A DNA stretch of 64,000 nucleotides from Actinomadura macra NBRC 14102 (lineage in GTDB: Bacteria > Actinomycetota > Actinomycetes > Streptosporangiales > Streptosporangiaceae): assembly GCF_001552215.1 (NCBI RefSeq), contig NZ_BCQT01000017.1:124001-188000 (forward strand), written 5' to 3'. Under the pieces are notes generated by a model, which was not told where the DNA came from, searched no databases, and saw only the letters and a program-made list of their open reading frames with translations. Below, in pieces: positions 50,237 to 59,359 of this stretch (positions are counted from its first letter, which is position 1; each line of letters starts with the position of its first letter). Position numbers and translations under genes: made by a program.

Positions 50237-50668
50237 TCAGAGGATCCCTGGCAACACCTCCTCCGAGACGTCGGAGAACGCCTGTTCCTCCTGCTCCAGG
50301 TAGGACTCCCAGGCGCGCGCGTCCCAGATTTCCAGACGCGTGTTGGCACCGATGACCGTGCAGTCGCGGGTGAGCCCCGCGTACGCGCGCAGCGGCGGTG
50401 GGATCGTGACGCGGCCCTGCTTGTCGGGGACCTCGTCGGAGGCACTGGCGAAGAAGACCCTGCTGTAGGCGCGGACCGCCTTCTCGGTGACCGGCGCGGC
50501 ACGCAGAGCCTCGGTGATGCGCTGGAACTCCGCCATAGGGAAGACGTACAGGCAGCGTTCCTGGCCCTTCGTAATCACCAATCCCCCCGACAGCTCCTCG
50601 CGGTACTTCGCCGGCAGGAACAGTCGTCCCTTGTCGTCGAGACGCGGCGAATGGGTGCCGAGGAACAC
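50237..50668 (-). CDS. mraZ: Transcriptional regulator MraZ
   Basis: 143 residues, two AbrB-like MraZ halves: FLGTHSPRLDDKGRLFLPAKYREEL and SASDEVPDKQGRVTIPPPLRAYAGL, each with the DxxGR motif. MraZ rings bind direct repeats upstream of their own operon and regulate dcw transcription. GTG 50668 is chosen because the family starts at (M)FLGTH and GGAGG lies 8 nt upstream; GTG 50677 is possible. Four candidate boxes lie 38-73 bp upstream. Confidence 0.96.
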   Translation of the reverse strand: MFLGTHSPRLDDKGRLFLPAKYREELSGGLVITKGQERCLYVFPMAEFQRITEALRAAPVTEKAVRAYSRVFFASASDEVPDKQGRVTIPPPLRAYAGLTRDCTVIGANTRLEIWDARAWESYLEQEEQAFSDVSEEVLPGIL

Positions 50669-50705
50669 CGGCCCCACCTCCCGCGCCGCATGGGGCGCTA
50701 CTGCT

Positions 50706-50747
50706 CCCCACGGCGCCCCACTCTACTCCACTCTTCCCCACCGTCAA
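50706..50747 (-). promoter_or_regulatory. mra promoter with four MraZ boxes
   Basis: Read on the minus strand, GTGGGG, GTGGAG, GTGGGG and GTGGGG start at 50741, 50731, 50721 and 50711, each 10 bp apart. -35 TTGACG (50747-50742) and -10 TAGAGT (50725-50720, spacer 16) are overlapped by the boxes, consistent with autorepression by MraZ. Confidence 0.75.
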
Positions 50748-50803
50748 CAAGAAAAACACGCTTCCGGCGATCAGTTCGCTTAGAAAGATGCAGGTCAGAT
50801 GGG

Positions 50804-50819
50804 GTGGAGCGGAGTGGGG
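50804..50819 (+). promoter_or_regulatory. Possible second, opposite-facing pair of MraZ boxes
   Basis: GTGGAG (50804-50809) and GTGGGG (50814-50819) are spaced 10 bp on the plus strand, on the moxR side of the 485-bp divergent region. They match the box form found at the mra promoter. Confidence 0.4.
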
Positions 50820-51013
50820 TGCGCGCGGTGGCCCTCCGCGCGCCGCATCCGGGCGGCGCGACGGCAGGACCGAACAGAACACCTCTGGCGCGGGGTGCGG
50901 GGGCACCGGGAGGGACCACGGTGGGGGGAAGTGGTGCCGCTCTTCGGGCTGTGACCGCGATCCCTGTGGAGCACAATGGGCTCGCGTTCCACATGAACAT
51001 CGCGGTGGGCGTT

Positions 51014-51111
51014 CCGACAACGTACTGTCGGTTGCGCGGGCACTTAATAAGCGCCGTACCGGCTCGCCGGAAGGCCGGCCCCTCGTTCGGGGGCGGGCCC
51101 CGCGAGGGGCC
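51014..51111 (+). promoter_or_regulatory. moxR upstream region: inverted repeat, AT-rich -10-like site, leader hairpin
   Basis: CCGACA (51014-51019) and TGTCGG (51026-51031) form an inverted repeat; TTAATA (51044-51049) is a -10-like hexamer without a clear -35; GGCCCCTCG (51077-51085) pairs with CGAGGGGCC (51103-51111) in the presumed 5' leader. Confidence 0.35.
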
Positions 51112-51153
51112 TCCAGGCACACCACGCCGGCCGGGACGGCTGAGGAGGGTTTG

Positions 51154-52203
51154 GTGGCAGTAGGCACGCATGGCGAGTCGTTCATGGAGGCCGACCCCCC
51201 GGCATCCCCGCACTCCTCCCCGCACGGCGGTACGGGCCGTCCGGGGTCGGGCCGTGGTCTGGACGGGCTCGCGCAGGTCGCCAACAAGATCCGGGACGCG
51301 GTCGAGTCGGTGATCGAGGGAAAGCCGAAGGTCGTCCGGCTCGCGCTGACGGTGCTGCTGGCCGAAGGGCACCTGCTCATCGAGGATGTGCCCGGGGTCG
51401 GCAAGACGATGCTCGCCAAGGCGCTCGCGCGCTCGGTCGACTGCTCGGTGCGGCGGGTGCAGTTCACACCCGACCTGCTGCCCAGCGACATCACCGGGGT
51501 GAGCGCCTACAACCAGGAACTGCGCGAGTTCGAGTTCAAGCCCGGCCCGGTGTTCGCCAACATCGTGGTCGGCGACGAGATCAACCGCGCGTCCCCGAAG
51601 ACCCAGTCGGCGCTGCTGGAGTGCATGGAGGAACGCCAGGTCACGGTGGACGGCACGACCTACGCGCTGGAGCGGCCCTTCATGGTGATCTCCACGCAGA
51701 ACCCGGTGGAGATGGAGGGCACCTACCCGTTGCCCGAGGCGCAGCGCGACCGGTTCACCGCCCGCATCTCGATGGGCTACCCCGATCCCGCCGCCGAACT
51801 GGAGATGCTGGACGTGCACGGCCAGGCGTCGCCGCTGGACCGGCTGACCCCCGTCGCGCACGCCGCCGACGTCCGCGACCTCATCGAGGTGGTACGGCAG
51901 CAGCACGTGGCGCAGACCGTCCGGCAGTACGCCATCGAACTAGTCTCCGCCACCCGCAGCCATCCCGAACTGAGGCTCGGCGCGTCGCCGCGGGCCACCC
52001 TGCACCTCGTGCGGGCGGCGCGGGCCTACGCGGCGCTGGACGAACGCGACTATGTCGTGCCCGACGACATCCAGGACCTGGCCGTGCCGGTCCTCGCCCA
52101 CCGGCTGCTGCCGACCGCGGAAGCGCAGGTGGAGCGGCGCCGCCCCGAGCAGGTCGTCACCGACCTCGTGCGCCGGCTGCCGGTCCCCTCCCCCCGGAAG
52201 TGA
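51154..52203 (+). CDS. MoxR family AAA+ ATPase
   Basis: 349 residues. Walker A EDVPGVGKT (81-85 GVGKT), Walker B VVGDEINRASPKTQSALLECMEE, sensor ISTQNPVEMEGTYPLPEAQRDRF and the lid domain with LGASPRATLHLVRAARAYAAL. MoxR ATPases act as chaperones for neighbouring proteins, often maturing VWA or DUF58 proteins. GTG 51154 has GAGGAGG 4-5 nt upstream; ATG 51184 is a shorter alternative. It is first in an operon with DUF58 and transglutaminase genes. Confidence 0.94.
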   Translation: MAVGTHGESFMEADPPASPHSSPHGGTGRPGSGRGLDGLAQVANKIRDAVESVIEGKPKVVRLALTVLLAEGHLLIEDVPGVGKTMLAKALARSVDCSVRRVQFTPDLLPSDITGVSAYNQELREFEFKPGPVFANIVVGDEINRASPKTQSALLECMEERQVTVDGTTYALERPFMVISTQNPVEMEGTYPLPEAQRDRFTARISMGYPDPAAELEMLDVHGQASPLDRLTPVAHAADVRDLIEVVRQQHVAQTVRQYAIELVSATRSHPELRLGASPRATLHLVRAARAYAALDERDYVVPDDIQDLAVPVLAHRLLPTAEAQVERRRPEQVVTDLVRRLPVPSPRK

Positions 52204-52207
52204 CCCG

Positions 52208-53524
52208 GTGAGGCGAGCGCTTGCCGGTCTCACCACCCGCGGGCGGTCCTTCGTGGCCGCCGGTGTGACCGCGATCGTCTGCGCGTTCGTGCTCGGCGAG
52301 CGTGACCTGCTGCGCGCCGGGGTGCTCGTACTGGTGTTGCCGCTGCTGTCCACAGTGGCGGTGTCGCGCACCCGGTACCGGCTCGCGTGCGCCCGGCGGC
52401 TGGCCCCGGGGCGCCTGCCGGTCGGCCACGAGGCCCGCGTCGACCTGCGGCTGGAGAACGTGTCACGGCTGCCCAGCGGGCTGCTGATGGTGGAGGACCA
52501 GGTGCCCTACACGCTCGGCGGCCGGGCCAGGTTCGTCCTCGAACGCATCGAGCCGCGCGGCTCCCGCGAGCTCGGCTACCGGATCCGCTCGGACGTGCGC
52601 GGACGCTACCGGGTGGGGCCGCTGACCGTCCGGTTGGCCGACCCGTTCGGCATGGTGGAGCTCGTGCGCTCGTTCAGCCTGTCCGACCGGCTCACGGTGA
52701 CGCCCGCGATCGTCGCGCTCCCGGCGGGACGCCTCGCCGGCGCCTGGACGGGCGGCGGCGACAGCGTCGCCCGGGCGGTCTCGGCCGCGGGTGAGGACGA
52801 CGTCGCCCCGCGCGAATACCGGCACGGCGACGACCTGCGCCGGGTGCACTGGCGGTCCACCGCGCGGTACGGAGAACTGATGGTGCGGCGTGAGGAGCAG
52901 CACTGGCAGAGCAGCGGCACGCTGTTCTTCGACACCCGCCGATCCGCGCACTGGGGCGACGGCCCGGGCGGCTCGTTCGAGCAGGGAGTCTCGGTCACCG
53001 CGTCCATCGGCGTGCACCTGGGACGAACGGGGATGAGCCTGCGCTACGTCACCGACGCCGGTGAGGTGCTGCGTGCGGTCTCCTCGTTCGACGGGGCCTT
53101 CGAGGGTCTGCTGCTCGACCGGCTCGCGGTGAGCGACCGGTCGAAGAACAGGACGCTGACCCATGGGCTGGCGGAGCTGCGCGGCACCCTCGGCAGCGGC
53201 CGGGAGGGCGACGGGCTGGTCGTCGCGGTGTTCGGGGCGCTGTCGGCGGAGGAGGCGCGCGCGGTGGCCGCGGCGCGGCGCGGCACGGCGACCTGCGTCG
53301 CGGTCCTGGTCGGCGCGGGCGCACCCGAGCCCGGCACCGGGTCAGCGGCGGCAAACGATCCAGGGCTCGATCCAGGGAGCGAAGCGCGCGTCGCGTGCGA
53401 GACAGCGGCGGGGCTGCTGCGCGCCGGGGGGTGGCGGGTCGTGACGGTGCGGTCGGCCGCCGAGCTGCCCGCGGCCTGGGCCCAGGCGGGCCGGGCCAAG
53501 GACTTCGCCGGAGGCACCTCATGA
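52208..53524 (+). CDS. DUF58 domain protein
   Basis: 438 residues. Two N-terminal transmembrane helices (GRSFVAAGVTAIVCAFVLG, LLRAGVLVLVLPLLSTVAVS) and an Ig-like region with LENVSRLPSGLLMVEDQVPY precede the DUF58 motif DDVAPREYRHGDDLRRVHWRSTARYGELMVRREEQ and a degenerate VWA-like C-terminal half. GTG 52208 begins 4 nt after the moxR stop. DUF58 proteins pair with MoxR and TgpA; the biochemical role is not known. Confidence 0.92.
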   Translation: MRRALAGLTTRGRSFVAAGVTAIVCAFVLGERDLLRAGVLVLVLPLLSTVAVSRTRYRLACARRLAPGRLPVGHEARVDLRLENVSRLPSGLLMVEDQVPYTLGGRARFVLERIEPRGSRELGYRIRSDVRGRYRVGPLTVRLADPFGMVELVRSFSLSDRLTVTPAIVALPAGRLAGAWTGGGDSVARAVSAAGEDDVAPREYRHGDDLRRVHWRSTARYGELMVRREEQHWQSSGTLFFDTRRSAHWGDGPGGSFEQGVSVTASIGVHLGRTGMSLRYVTDAGEVLRAVSSFDGAFEGLLLDRLAVSDRSKNRTLTHGLAELRGTLGSGREGDGLVVAVFGALSAEEARAVAAARRGTATCVAVLVGAGAPEPGTGSAAANDPGLDPGSEARVACETAAGLLRAGGWRVVTVRSAAELPAAWAQAGRAKDFAGGTS

Positions 53525-55980
53525 GGATCCGGATGACGATCATGGCGGGGCTGGCCACGCTGGCCGGGTCCGCCGGGCTGTACCCGTTGTTCGAGAGCAC
53601 CGGCTGGTTCTGGACCGGGCTCGGCTCGGTGCTGGCCGTCGCCGGCGGCGGGCTGCTCGTCCGCCGCTTCCGGCTGCCGGCGATCGTCAACCCGCTCGGC
53701 GGGCTGGCCGCCCTGCTGGTCTACCTCACCGTCGTGTACGCGCGCGACCATGCGTGGCTGTGGGTCATCCCGTCGCCCGCGTCGCTGCGCTACCTCGTCG
53801 ACCTCGCCGCGGAGGGCTGGGACGCGGCGAACCGGTACGCGGCGCCGGTGCCGCTCGTCCCGGGGATCGCCCTGCTGGCAGCCGCGGGCGTGGGCGTCGT
53901 CGCCGTCCTGGTGGACCTGCTGGCCGTGCGGCTGCGCCGCGCCGCCCCGGCCGGGCTTCCGCTGCTGGCGATGTACAGCGTGCCCGCCGCGGTCCGCGAC
54001 GACGGTGTCGGGTGGATCGCGTTCGGCGTCGGCGCGGCCGGTTTCCTCGCGTTGCTGATGACCGACGCGCGCGAGCACGTCGGCGGCTGGGGCCGGACGG
54101 TCACCCGCCGAGCCGATGACGTCCCGGCGCCCGGGGCGCAGCCACCGCCGGAGGAACCCCGGACGCGCCCGGACGCGGGCGCGCTGGCAGCCAGCGGCCG
54201 GCGGATCGGCGTCGGCGCGGTCGCGGTCGCGGTGGTGCTGCCAATGGCCGTGCCCGGCATCCACCCGCGCGGCATGTTCGGCCTGGGCGAGGGCTCCGGC
54301 GGCGGTACCCAGACGGTGACGACGCCCGACCCGCTCGTCAGCCTGAAGCGGGAGCTGACCCGGGTGGACGACTCGGTGGTGCTCACCTACCGCTCCGACG
54401 ATGCCGCCGGCCCCGACTACCTGCGCCTGTACGCCCTGGACCGGTTCGACGGCGACCGATGGACGTACACGGCCCTGAAGAGCAGTTCCAAGGACCGGTT
54501 GTCGGACCGGGACATCCCCCCGCCGGCGGGTCTGGAGATCGCCGCCACCCATGAGGTGACGACGCGGGTGCGGGTCAGGCCCGAGGTCAGGAACATGACG
54601 TTCCTGCCGGTGCCGTACGCGCCCACCCGGGTGTCGATCAAGGGCGACTGGCGGGTGCACCCGGCGTCGCTGATGGTGTACTCGCTGCGCGACTCCGCGG
54701 GCGGGCGGTCCTTCACCGTGCGGAGCCTCCGCGCGCAGCCGACCGCGGCGAACCTCGCCTCCGCCGGCGGTTTCCCCTACCCGGCCGAGATCGCCTCGCG
54801 CTACACCGCGGTCCCGAGGAACGTCCCGCCGGAGATCAGGGCCCTGGCCCAGAAGGTCACCGCCGGTGCCTCGACCATGCACGGGCAGGCCGTCCGGCTA
54901 CAGCGCTGGTTCACCGAGACCGGCGGGTTCGTCTATGACCTGTCCGCGCCGGCGCCGCAGCACGGCAGCGACCTGGTCGACTTCCTCCTGCACAGCAAGC
55001 GCGGCTACTGCGAGCAGTACGCCGCCGCGATGGCGCTGATGGCGCGGATCCTCGGCATCCCCTCGCGAGTGGCGATGGGCTACACGCCCGGCACCGAGAC
55101 ACGGCCCGGCGAGTGGACGGTGCGCTCGCGTGACGCGCACGCCTGGCCGGAGCTGTACTTCGGAGGCTCCGGATGGGTGCGCTTCGAACCGACGCCCTCC
55201 GGTTCGGCCGGTCAGGGCACCGCCACCACGCCCGTCTACAGCCAGCCCGCGGTCCCGGGCGGCGCGCAGCGGCCGGACGGCTCGTCCGACATCCCGTCCT
55301 CCTCCCCCACCGACGACCCGACGTCGGCGACCGGTGGCGGGCCCCGGCACCGCGAGGACGACGAGGGCCCGCAGAGCGCCCCGATCGAGGCGGAGAAGGA
55401 CGGGCGGGGGTTCTCGGCGACACCGTGGCTCGCCGGCACGCTTCTGGTGGGCCTCCTGCTGGCGGTGCCGATGCTGCTGCGGCTGGTCGCGCGGCGGCGG
55501 CGCTGGGCGCTGCTGACCCCGCCGCCGTCCGCCGGTCCCGCCGAGCCACGGGCGCCGGTCGCCGCCGACCCCGCGGGCGCCGCGCACGCGGCCTGGCGGG
55601 AGATGCACGCCGACGCGCTCGACCACGGGCTGGACTGGCCGCCGAGCGACTCTCCGCGGGCCGCCGCGCGGCGTCTCGGCGAGCTCCTGGAGCTGGACGC
55701 GGCGGGCAGCGAGGCCCTCGGCCGCATCGCCCGCGCCGAAGAGCTCGCCCGCTACTCGCGGTCGCTTCCGCCCGCACCCGCGGAGCGGCTGCGCGCCGAC
55801 GTGCGCGCAGTCCGGGAGGCGTTCGCCGCGTCGGTGGGCCGCCGCGCCCGCTGGCGCGCCCGCCTCATGCCGCCGTCCACCATGGCGGAGGCGAGGGGGA
55901 CGCTGCGCTCCGTCTCCGGTCGCGCGGCCGAACTGACCGAGTGGCTGAACGGGCTCCCTGCCCGGCTGCGGCGCCGCTGA
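53521..55980 (+). CDS. TgpA-type transmembrane transglutaminase-like protein
   Basis: 819 residues. Several N-terminal transmembrane helices (DUF3488-like) are followed by a periplasm-facing transglutaminase core: Cys in SKRGYCEQYAAAMALMARILGIPSRVAMGY (near residue 496), His in RDAHAWPELYF (near 540) and an acidic partner. A Pro/Ser/Asp-rich linker, one more transmembrane helix (PWLAGTLLVGLLLAVPMLLRLVA) and a helical cytoplasmic DUF4129-type tail follow. The ATG overlaps the DUF58 stop (ATGA). Proposed role: wall-linked protein crosslinking or proteolysis (family inference). Confidence 0.92.
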   Translation: MRIRMTIMAGLATLAGSAGLYPLFESTGWFWTGLGSVLAVAGGGLLVRRFRLPAIVNPLGGLAALLVYLTVVYARDHAWLWVIPSPASLRYLVDLAAEGWDAANRYAAPVPLVPGIALLAAAGVGVVAVLVDLLAVRLRRAAPAGLPLLAMYSVPAAVRDDGVGWIAFGVGAAGFLALLMTDAREHVGGWGRTVTRRADDVPAPGAQPPPEEPRTRPDAGALAASGRRIGVGAVAVAVVLPMAVPGIHPRGMFGLGEGSGGGTQTVTTPDPLVSLKRELTRVDDSVVLTYRSDDAAGPDYLRLYALDRFDGDRWTYTALKSSSKDRLSDRDIPPPAGLEIAATHEVTTRVRVRPEVRNMTFLPVPYAPTRVSIKGDWRVHPASLMVYSLRDSAGGRSFTVRSLRAQPTAANLASAGGFPYPAEIASRYTAVPRNVPPEIRALAQKVTAGASTMHGQAVRLQRWFTETGGFVYDLSAPAPQHGSDLVDFLLHSKRGYCEQYAAAMALMARILGIPSRVAMGYTPGTETRPGEWTVRSRDAHAWPELYFGGSGWVRFEPTPSGSAGQGTATTPVYSQPAVPGGAQRPDGSSDIPSSSPTDDPTSATGGGPRHREDDEGPQSAPIEAEKDGRGFSATPWLAGTLLVGLLLAVPMLLRLVARRRRWALLTPPPSAGPAEPRAPVAADPAGAAHAAWREMHADALDHGLDWPPSDSPRAAARRLGELLELDAAGSEALGRIARAEELARYSRSLPPAPAERLRADVRAVREAFAASVGRRARWRARLMPPSTMAEARGTLRSVSGRAAELTEWLNGLPARLRRR

Positions 55981-56087
55981 CGCGCGGCGCGGCGGGCCGA
56001 CCGTCAAGCTGACAGGCAGGGCCCGTGGAAGAGACGAAGCTCACACCAGAGAGGGCCGGAAACCGGGCCCGGAAAGCACGGCGTCCC

Positions 56088-56104
56088 GGCCCGCAGGGCG
56101 GGCC
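56088..56104. terminator. Hairpin between convergent TgpA and DUF3040 genes
   Basis: Perfect 7-bp stem GGCCCGC-AGG-GCGGGCC in the 220-bp gap. No T-run. Otherwise the gap holds nothing recognisable. Confidence 0.35.
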
Positions 56105-56200
56105 TCACCGGGAAGATCGCGAATCGATGTCGCGCTCGCCCGGGCACGGTCACGGTGTGAGCCGCCCGGCGAGACGTGGGCCGCAACTGCGAAAAACGGT

Positions 56201-56590
56201 TCAGTCGCCCTCGGTGCGGCGACGCCAGCGCTCCTCCATGCGTTCCATGAACCCCGCCTTGGCGGGACGGCCCTGCCGGCCTCGCTTGGCCGGCTCGTTG
56301 CCGATGCCGGTCATGCGCTTCCAACTCGTCAGAGCCCACACGCAGCAGACGACCATCAGCAGGAAGCCCGTCACGCTGACCGCGATCGTGGCCGTCCCGG
56401 CGTTGATCACCAGCCCGGCCATCAGGGCACAGACGCCCAGCACGAAGCCGAGGGCGGCCTTGACGATCCGGCGCTTGTAATGGACCTGGGGATTCGTCGA
56501 ACGGACCGCGTGAGCGAACTTCGGATCCTCGGCGTACAACGCCGACTCGATCTGTTCGAGCATGCGCTGCTCGTGCTCAGAGAGCGGCAC
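56201..56590 (-). CDS. DUF3040 membrane protein
   Basis: 129 residues. PLSEHEQRMLEQIESALYAEDPKFAHAVR is the typical DUF3040 start, followed by two transmembrane helices (AALGFVLGVCALMAGLVINAG and ATIAVSVTGFLLMVVCCVWALTSW) and a basic tail (MERMEERWRRRTEGD). The family is widespread in actinomycetes near dinB and dcw genes; function unknown. GTG 56590 has GGGAGG 4 nt upstream, which decides the start over a longer frame. Confidence 0.92.
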   Translation of the reverse strand: MPLSEHEQRMLEQIESALYAEDPKFAHAVRSTNPQVHYKRRIVKAALGFVLGVCALMAGLVINAGTATIAVSVTGFLLMVVCCVWALTSWKRMTGIGNEPAKRGRQGRPAKAGFMERMEERWRRRTEGD

Positions 56591-56719
56591 GGCGCCTCCC
56601 AACGACAGCCCCGCGACGGGGTATCCGGTGCAGGACGGGAACCTCAACGGTGATATGCCCAGAATACGAGCCCCGACGAGCGTACGAAAGCGAACAGCCG
56701 ACCGAGGACCCCTTGCCGG

Positions 56720-58003
56720 TCACCTCACCGACCCCTTTCCTCGTGTTCCGCCACCGCCGTCACTCGTGTCCCGCCCGTCCGCGGGACGCATCAGCGAGGC
56801 GGGACGGACGGCACCTCGGCCGAACCGGTCCGACACCTGATCTATCGCGCGTTCGGCCTCGCGCCAGCCGGTTTCCGGCTCGTCCAAGGCCAGCTGACGG
56901 GGGGCCTCACCGGCGGGACCCAGATTCTCCACCCGAACCCCGACCAGACGGAGTCGTACCCGTTCCAGCCCGGCCCCCTCATAGAGCTCGCATGCTGTGA
57001 TGTAGATCACACGTGCGAGATCCGTGGGTTCACGGAGCGTGCGCGCGCGGGTGATCGTCTTGAAGTTCGCCATCCGCAGTTTGACGGTGACCGTCCGTCC
57101 CGCGTTCCCGGCCCGGCGCAGGCGCGCGCCGACCCGCTCGGCCAGCCGCAGCAGCTCTCGGCGGATCACTTCGGGGTCGTCGATGTCGGTGTCGAAGGTC
57201 TCCTCGGCGCCGATGCTCTTGTCAGGGGTGTGCGGGACCACCGCACGGGGGTCGCGCCCCCACGCCAGCTCGTGCAGATGGCTCCCGACCGCGTTGCCCA
57301 GCTCCCGCTGGAGCGTCGTGAGCGGCACCTGGGCGAGCTGCCCGACCGTCCGCAGGCCCAGCCGCGTGAGCGTCTGCTCCGTACGCTCCCCCACGCCCCA
57401 CAGCGCCGCGACGGGCAGCGGGTGCAGGAATCCCTCGACGCCGTCCACGGGCACCACGAGCAGTCCGTCGGGCTTGCAGTGGGTGGACGCCAGCTTGGCG
57501 ACGAACTTGGTCTCGGCGACTCCCACCGAGCAGGTGATGCCCTGCTGGGCGTGGACCTGCTCGCGGATCTGCCTTGCGATCTCCGAAGGCCGGCCGAGCC
57601 GCCGCACCGCCCCCGCCACGTCCAGGAACGCCTCGTCCAGCGACAGCGGCTCCACCAGCGGCGTCACCGACCGGAAGATCTCGAACACCGCCGCCGACAC
57701 CCGCGCGTACTTGGCGCCGCCGACGGGCAGGACCACCGCCTGCGGGCACAGCCGCCTCGCCCGCGACATCGGCATCGCCGAGTGCACCCCGAACCCGCGC
57801 GCCTCGTAGGACGCGGCGGACACCACGCCGCGCGGCCCGGCGCCGCCCACGACGACCGGGCGGCCCCGCAGTTCCGGCCGCTCCAGCAGCTCCACGCTGA
57901 CGAAGAACGCGTCCATGTCGACATGCAGGATCGCGCAGCCGGTATCGTCGGCCGGCGGACCGGGCTGCGGGCCCGGCCGGTGCAGTTGCTGCTTGCGGCT
58001 CAC
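56720..58003 (-). CDS. dinB: DNA polymerase IV
   Basis: 427-residue Y-family translesion polymerase. Catalytic acids are in ILHVDMDAFFVSVEL and VEPLSLDEAFLDV; the fingers carry SAASYEARGFGVHSAMPMSRARRLCP, the thumb SVGVAETKFVAKLAS and LWGVGERTEQTLTRLGLRTVGQLA, followed by the little finger. The C-terminus lacks a canonical QxxLF clamp-binding motif that I can spot (PRQLALDEPETGW is the nearest). GTG 58003 has GGGAGG 4 nt upstream. Confidence 0.95.
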   Translation of the reverse strand: MSRKQQLHRPGPQPGPPADDTGCAILHVDMDAFFVSVELLERPELRGRPVVVGGAGPRGVVSAASYEARGFGVHSAMPMSRARRLCPQAVVLPVGGAKYARVSAAVFEIFRSVTPLVEPLSLDEAFLDVAGAVRRLGRPSEIARQIREQVHAQQGITCSVGVAETKFVAKLASTHCKPDGLLVVPVDGVEGFLHPLPVAALWGVGERTEQTLTRLGLRTVGQLAQVPLTTLQRELGNAVGSHLHELAWGRDPRAVVPHTPDKSIGAEETFDTDIDDPEVIRRELLRLAERVGARLRRAGNAGRTVTVKLRMANFKTITRARTLREPTDLARVIYITACELYEGAGLERVRLRLVGVRVENLGPAGEAPRQLALDEPETGWREAERAIDQVSDRFGRGAVRPASLMRPADGRDTSDGGGGTRGKGSVR

Positions 58004-58052
58004 GCGGCCTCCCGCGGGGGGCCGAGCCCCCACGCGCCCCGGTTCGCCCCGC

Positions 58053-58814
58053 TCATGAGACCGGCTTGTCGGCCACCAGGTGCAGCTGGGTCGCGAGGTC
58101 CCGCAGCACGGGGTGGACGGCCGCGACGGACTCCAGCGCGATCAGCGCCTCGGCCGAGTCGGCGTCGGCGTCGGCCAGGCCGCTCGGCACGAGGTCGGCG
58201 AAGATCCGGACACCGTGCAGTTCGGCGACCCGCAGGCCGGCGCCGCGCACCAGCGACGACAGCGTCTCCCGGGTGAAGCGGCGGGGCATCCGGTCGCCCT
58301 CGCCCCAGCGCCCGGACGTGCCCGTGAGCACCCGGCGGGCGTCGTCGAAGTGCCCGGCGATCGCCCGGTGCAGGGCCGCGGCGACCTGCCCGGCCGTCAG
58401 CAGGCTGACCGAGCCGCCCGGACGGACGGTGCCGGTCAGCGCCGTCATCGCCGCCGCGGGATCGTCGACGTACTCCAGCACGCTGTGGCACAGCACCAGG
58501 TCGGCGGCGTCCGGACCGAGCAGGTCGGGCAGGTCGATCGCGTCGCCCTGGAGGGAACGGACCCGCACCCCGGACTCGGCGGCGCGGCGTTCGAGCGCGG
58601 CCAGCGCGTCGGGGTTGGAGTCGACCACGGTGACGCGGTGGCCGAGCTCGGCGAGCGGCACCGCGAACCCGCCGGTGCCGCCGCCCACGTCCACGACGTC
58701 GCGGGGGCCGTCCTCGGGGGCGATGCGATCAAGAACGGTGCGCAGCGCATCCCACAGGACGGCGTTGCGCACCCGGCCGCCGCCTCGCGGCCGCTTCTGC
58801 TGCCGCCCGTCCAC
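58053..58814 (-). CDS. Class I SAM-dependent methyltransferase
   Basis: 253 residues. Rossmann motif I is VVDVGGGTGGFAVPLAELG, with motif II VTVVDSNPDAL, and ADLVLCHSVLEYVDDPAAAMTALTGTVRPGGSVSLLT for motifs IV-VI. The helical insert AALHRAIAGHFDDARRVLTGTSGRWGEGDRMPRRFTRETLSSLV resembles actinobacterial CmoA/SmtA-like methyltransferases of unknown substrate. GTG 58814 is preferred because AAAGGAG lies 5 nt upstream; ATG 58838 would add 8 residues. It lies 50 bp before dinB on the same strand. Confidence 0.88.
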   Translation of the reverse strand: MDGRQQKRPRGGGRVRNAVLWDALRTVLDRIAPEDGPRDVVDVGGGTGGFAVPLAELGHRVTVVDSNPDALAALERRAAESGVRVRSLQGDAIDLPDLLGPDAADLVLCHSVLEYVDDPAAAMTALTGTVRPGGSVSLLTAGQVAAALHRAIAGHFDDARRVLTGTSGRWGEGDRMPRRFTRETLSSLVRGAGLRVAELHGVRIFADLVPSGLADADADSAEALIALESVAAVHPVLRDLATQLHLVADKPVS

Positions 58815-58942
58815 GGCCACTCCTTTAACGTCGCTCATCCCCGCCCACCCTAGCCGTCTCCCGCCCCAGACCGGGCGGGAAGCCGCCGGGCGTGCGGAGC
58901 GGGGGCGCGGCGAGGCCGCGGACGGGCCGGGCCGGGAATCAA

Positions 58943-59359
58943 CTACAGCGTCAGGGAGGGCTTGAGCTGCTGGAGCCGCGACAGCAGGCCGTTGACGAAG
59001 CGCGGGGACTCGTCGGTGGACAGCTCCGTCGCCAGCCCGACCGCCTCGCTGACGGCGACGCCGTCGGGGACGTCGTCGACCCACAGCAGCTCGTAGGCGC
59101 CCATCCGCAGGACGTTGCGGTCGACGACGGGCATCCGATCCAGCGTCCACCCCGTGGCGTAGGTGGCGATCAACTCGTCGATCCGCTCCCGGTGTCCCTG
59201 CACGCCCTCGATCAGCCGGACGGCGTGTGAGTACTCGGCCAGCTCGTCCTGGTTGGGCCGGCCCCGTGCCGCCAGCACCGCGGTCGGCTCCTCCTCGCGC
59301 AGCTCGGCGGCGAAGAGGATGTCCAGCGCGAGTTTTCGAGCCTTGGTCCTGGCGGCCAT
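58943..59359 (-). CDS. nusB: Transcription antitermination factor NusB
   Basis: 138 residues, all-helical. ARTKARKLALDILFAAELREEEP, then RLIEGVQGHRERIDELIATYATGWTLDRMPVVDRNVLRMGAYELLW and PDGVAVSEAVGLATELSTDESPRFVNGLLSRL are full NusB signatures. With NusE (S10) it binds boxA RNA in rRNA operons. Its ATG shares a base with the efp stop (TGATG). Confidence 0.97.
   Translation of the reverse strand: MAARTKARKLALDILFAAELREEEPTAVLAARGRPNQDELAEYSHAVRLIEGVQGHRERIDELIATYATGWTLDRMPVVDRNVLRMGAYELLWVDDVPDGVAVSEAVGLATELSTDESPRFVNGLLSRLQQLKPSLTL

Noticed and set aside
48908..51163. 751-codon plus-strand open frame across rsmH and mraZ
   Set aside because: Covers two conserved minus-strand genes and the mra promoter; shadow composition.
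50698..51906. 402-codon minus-strand open frame opposite moxR
   Set aside because: Antisense to the conserved AAA+ core and runs through the mra promoter region.
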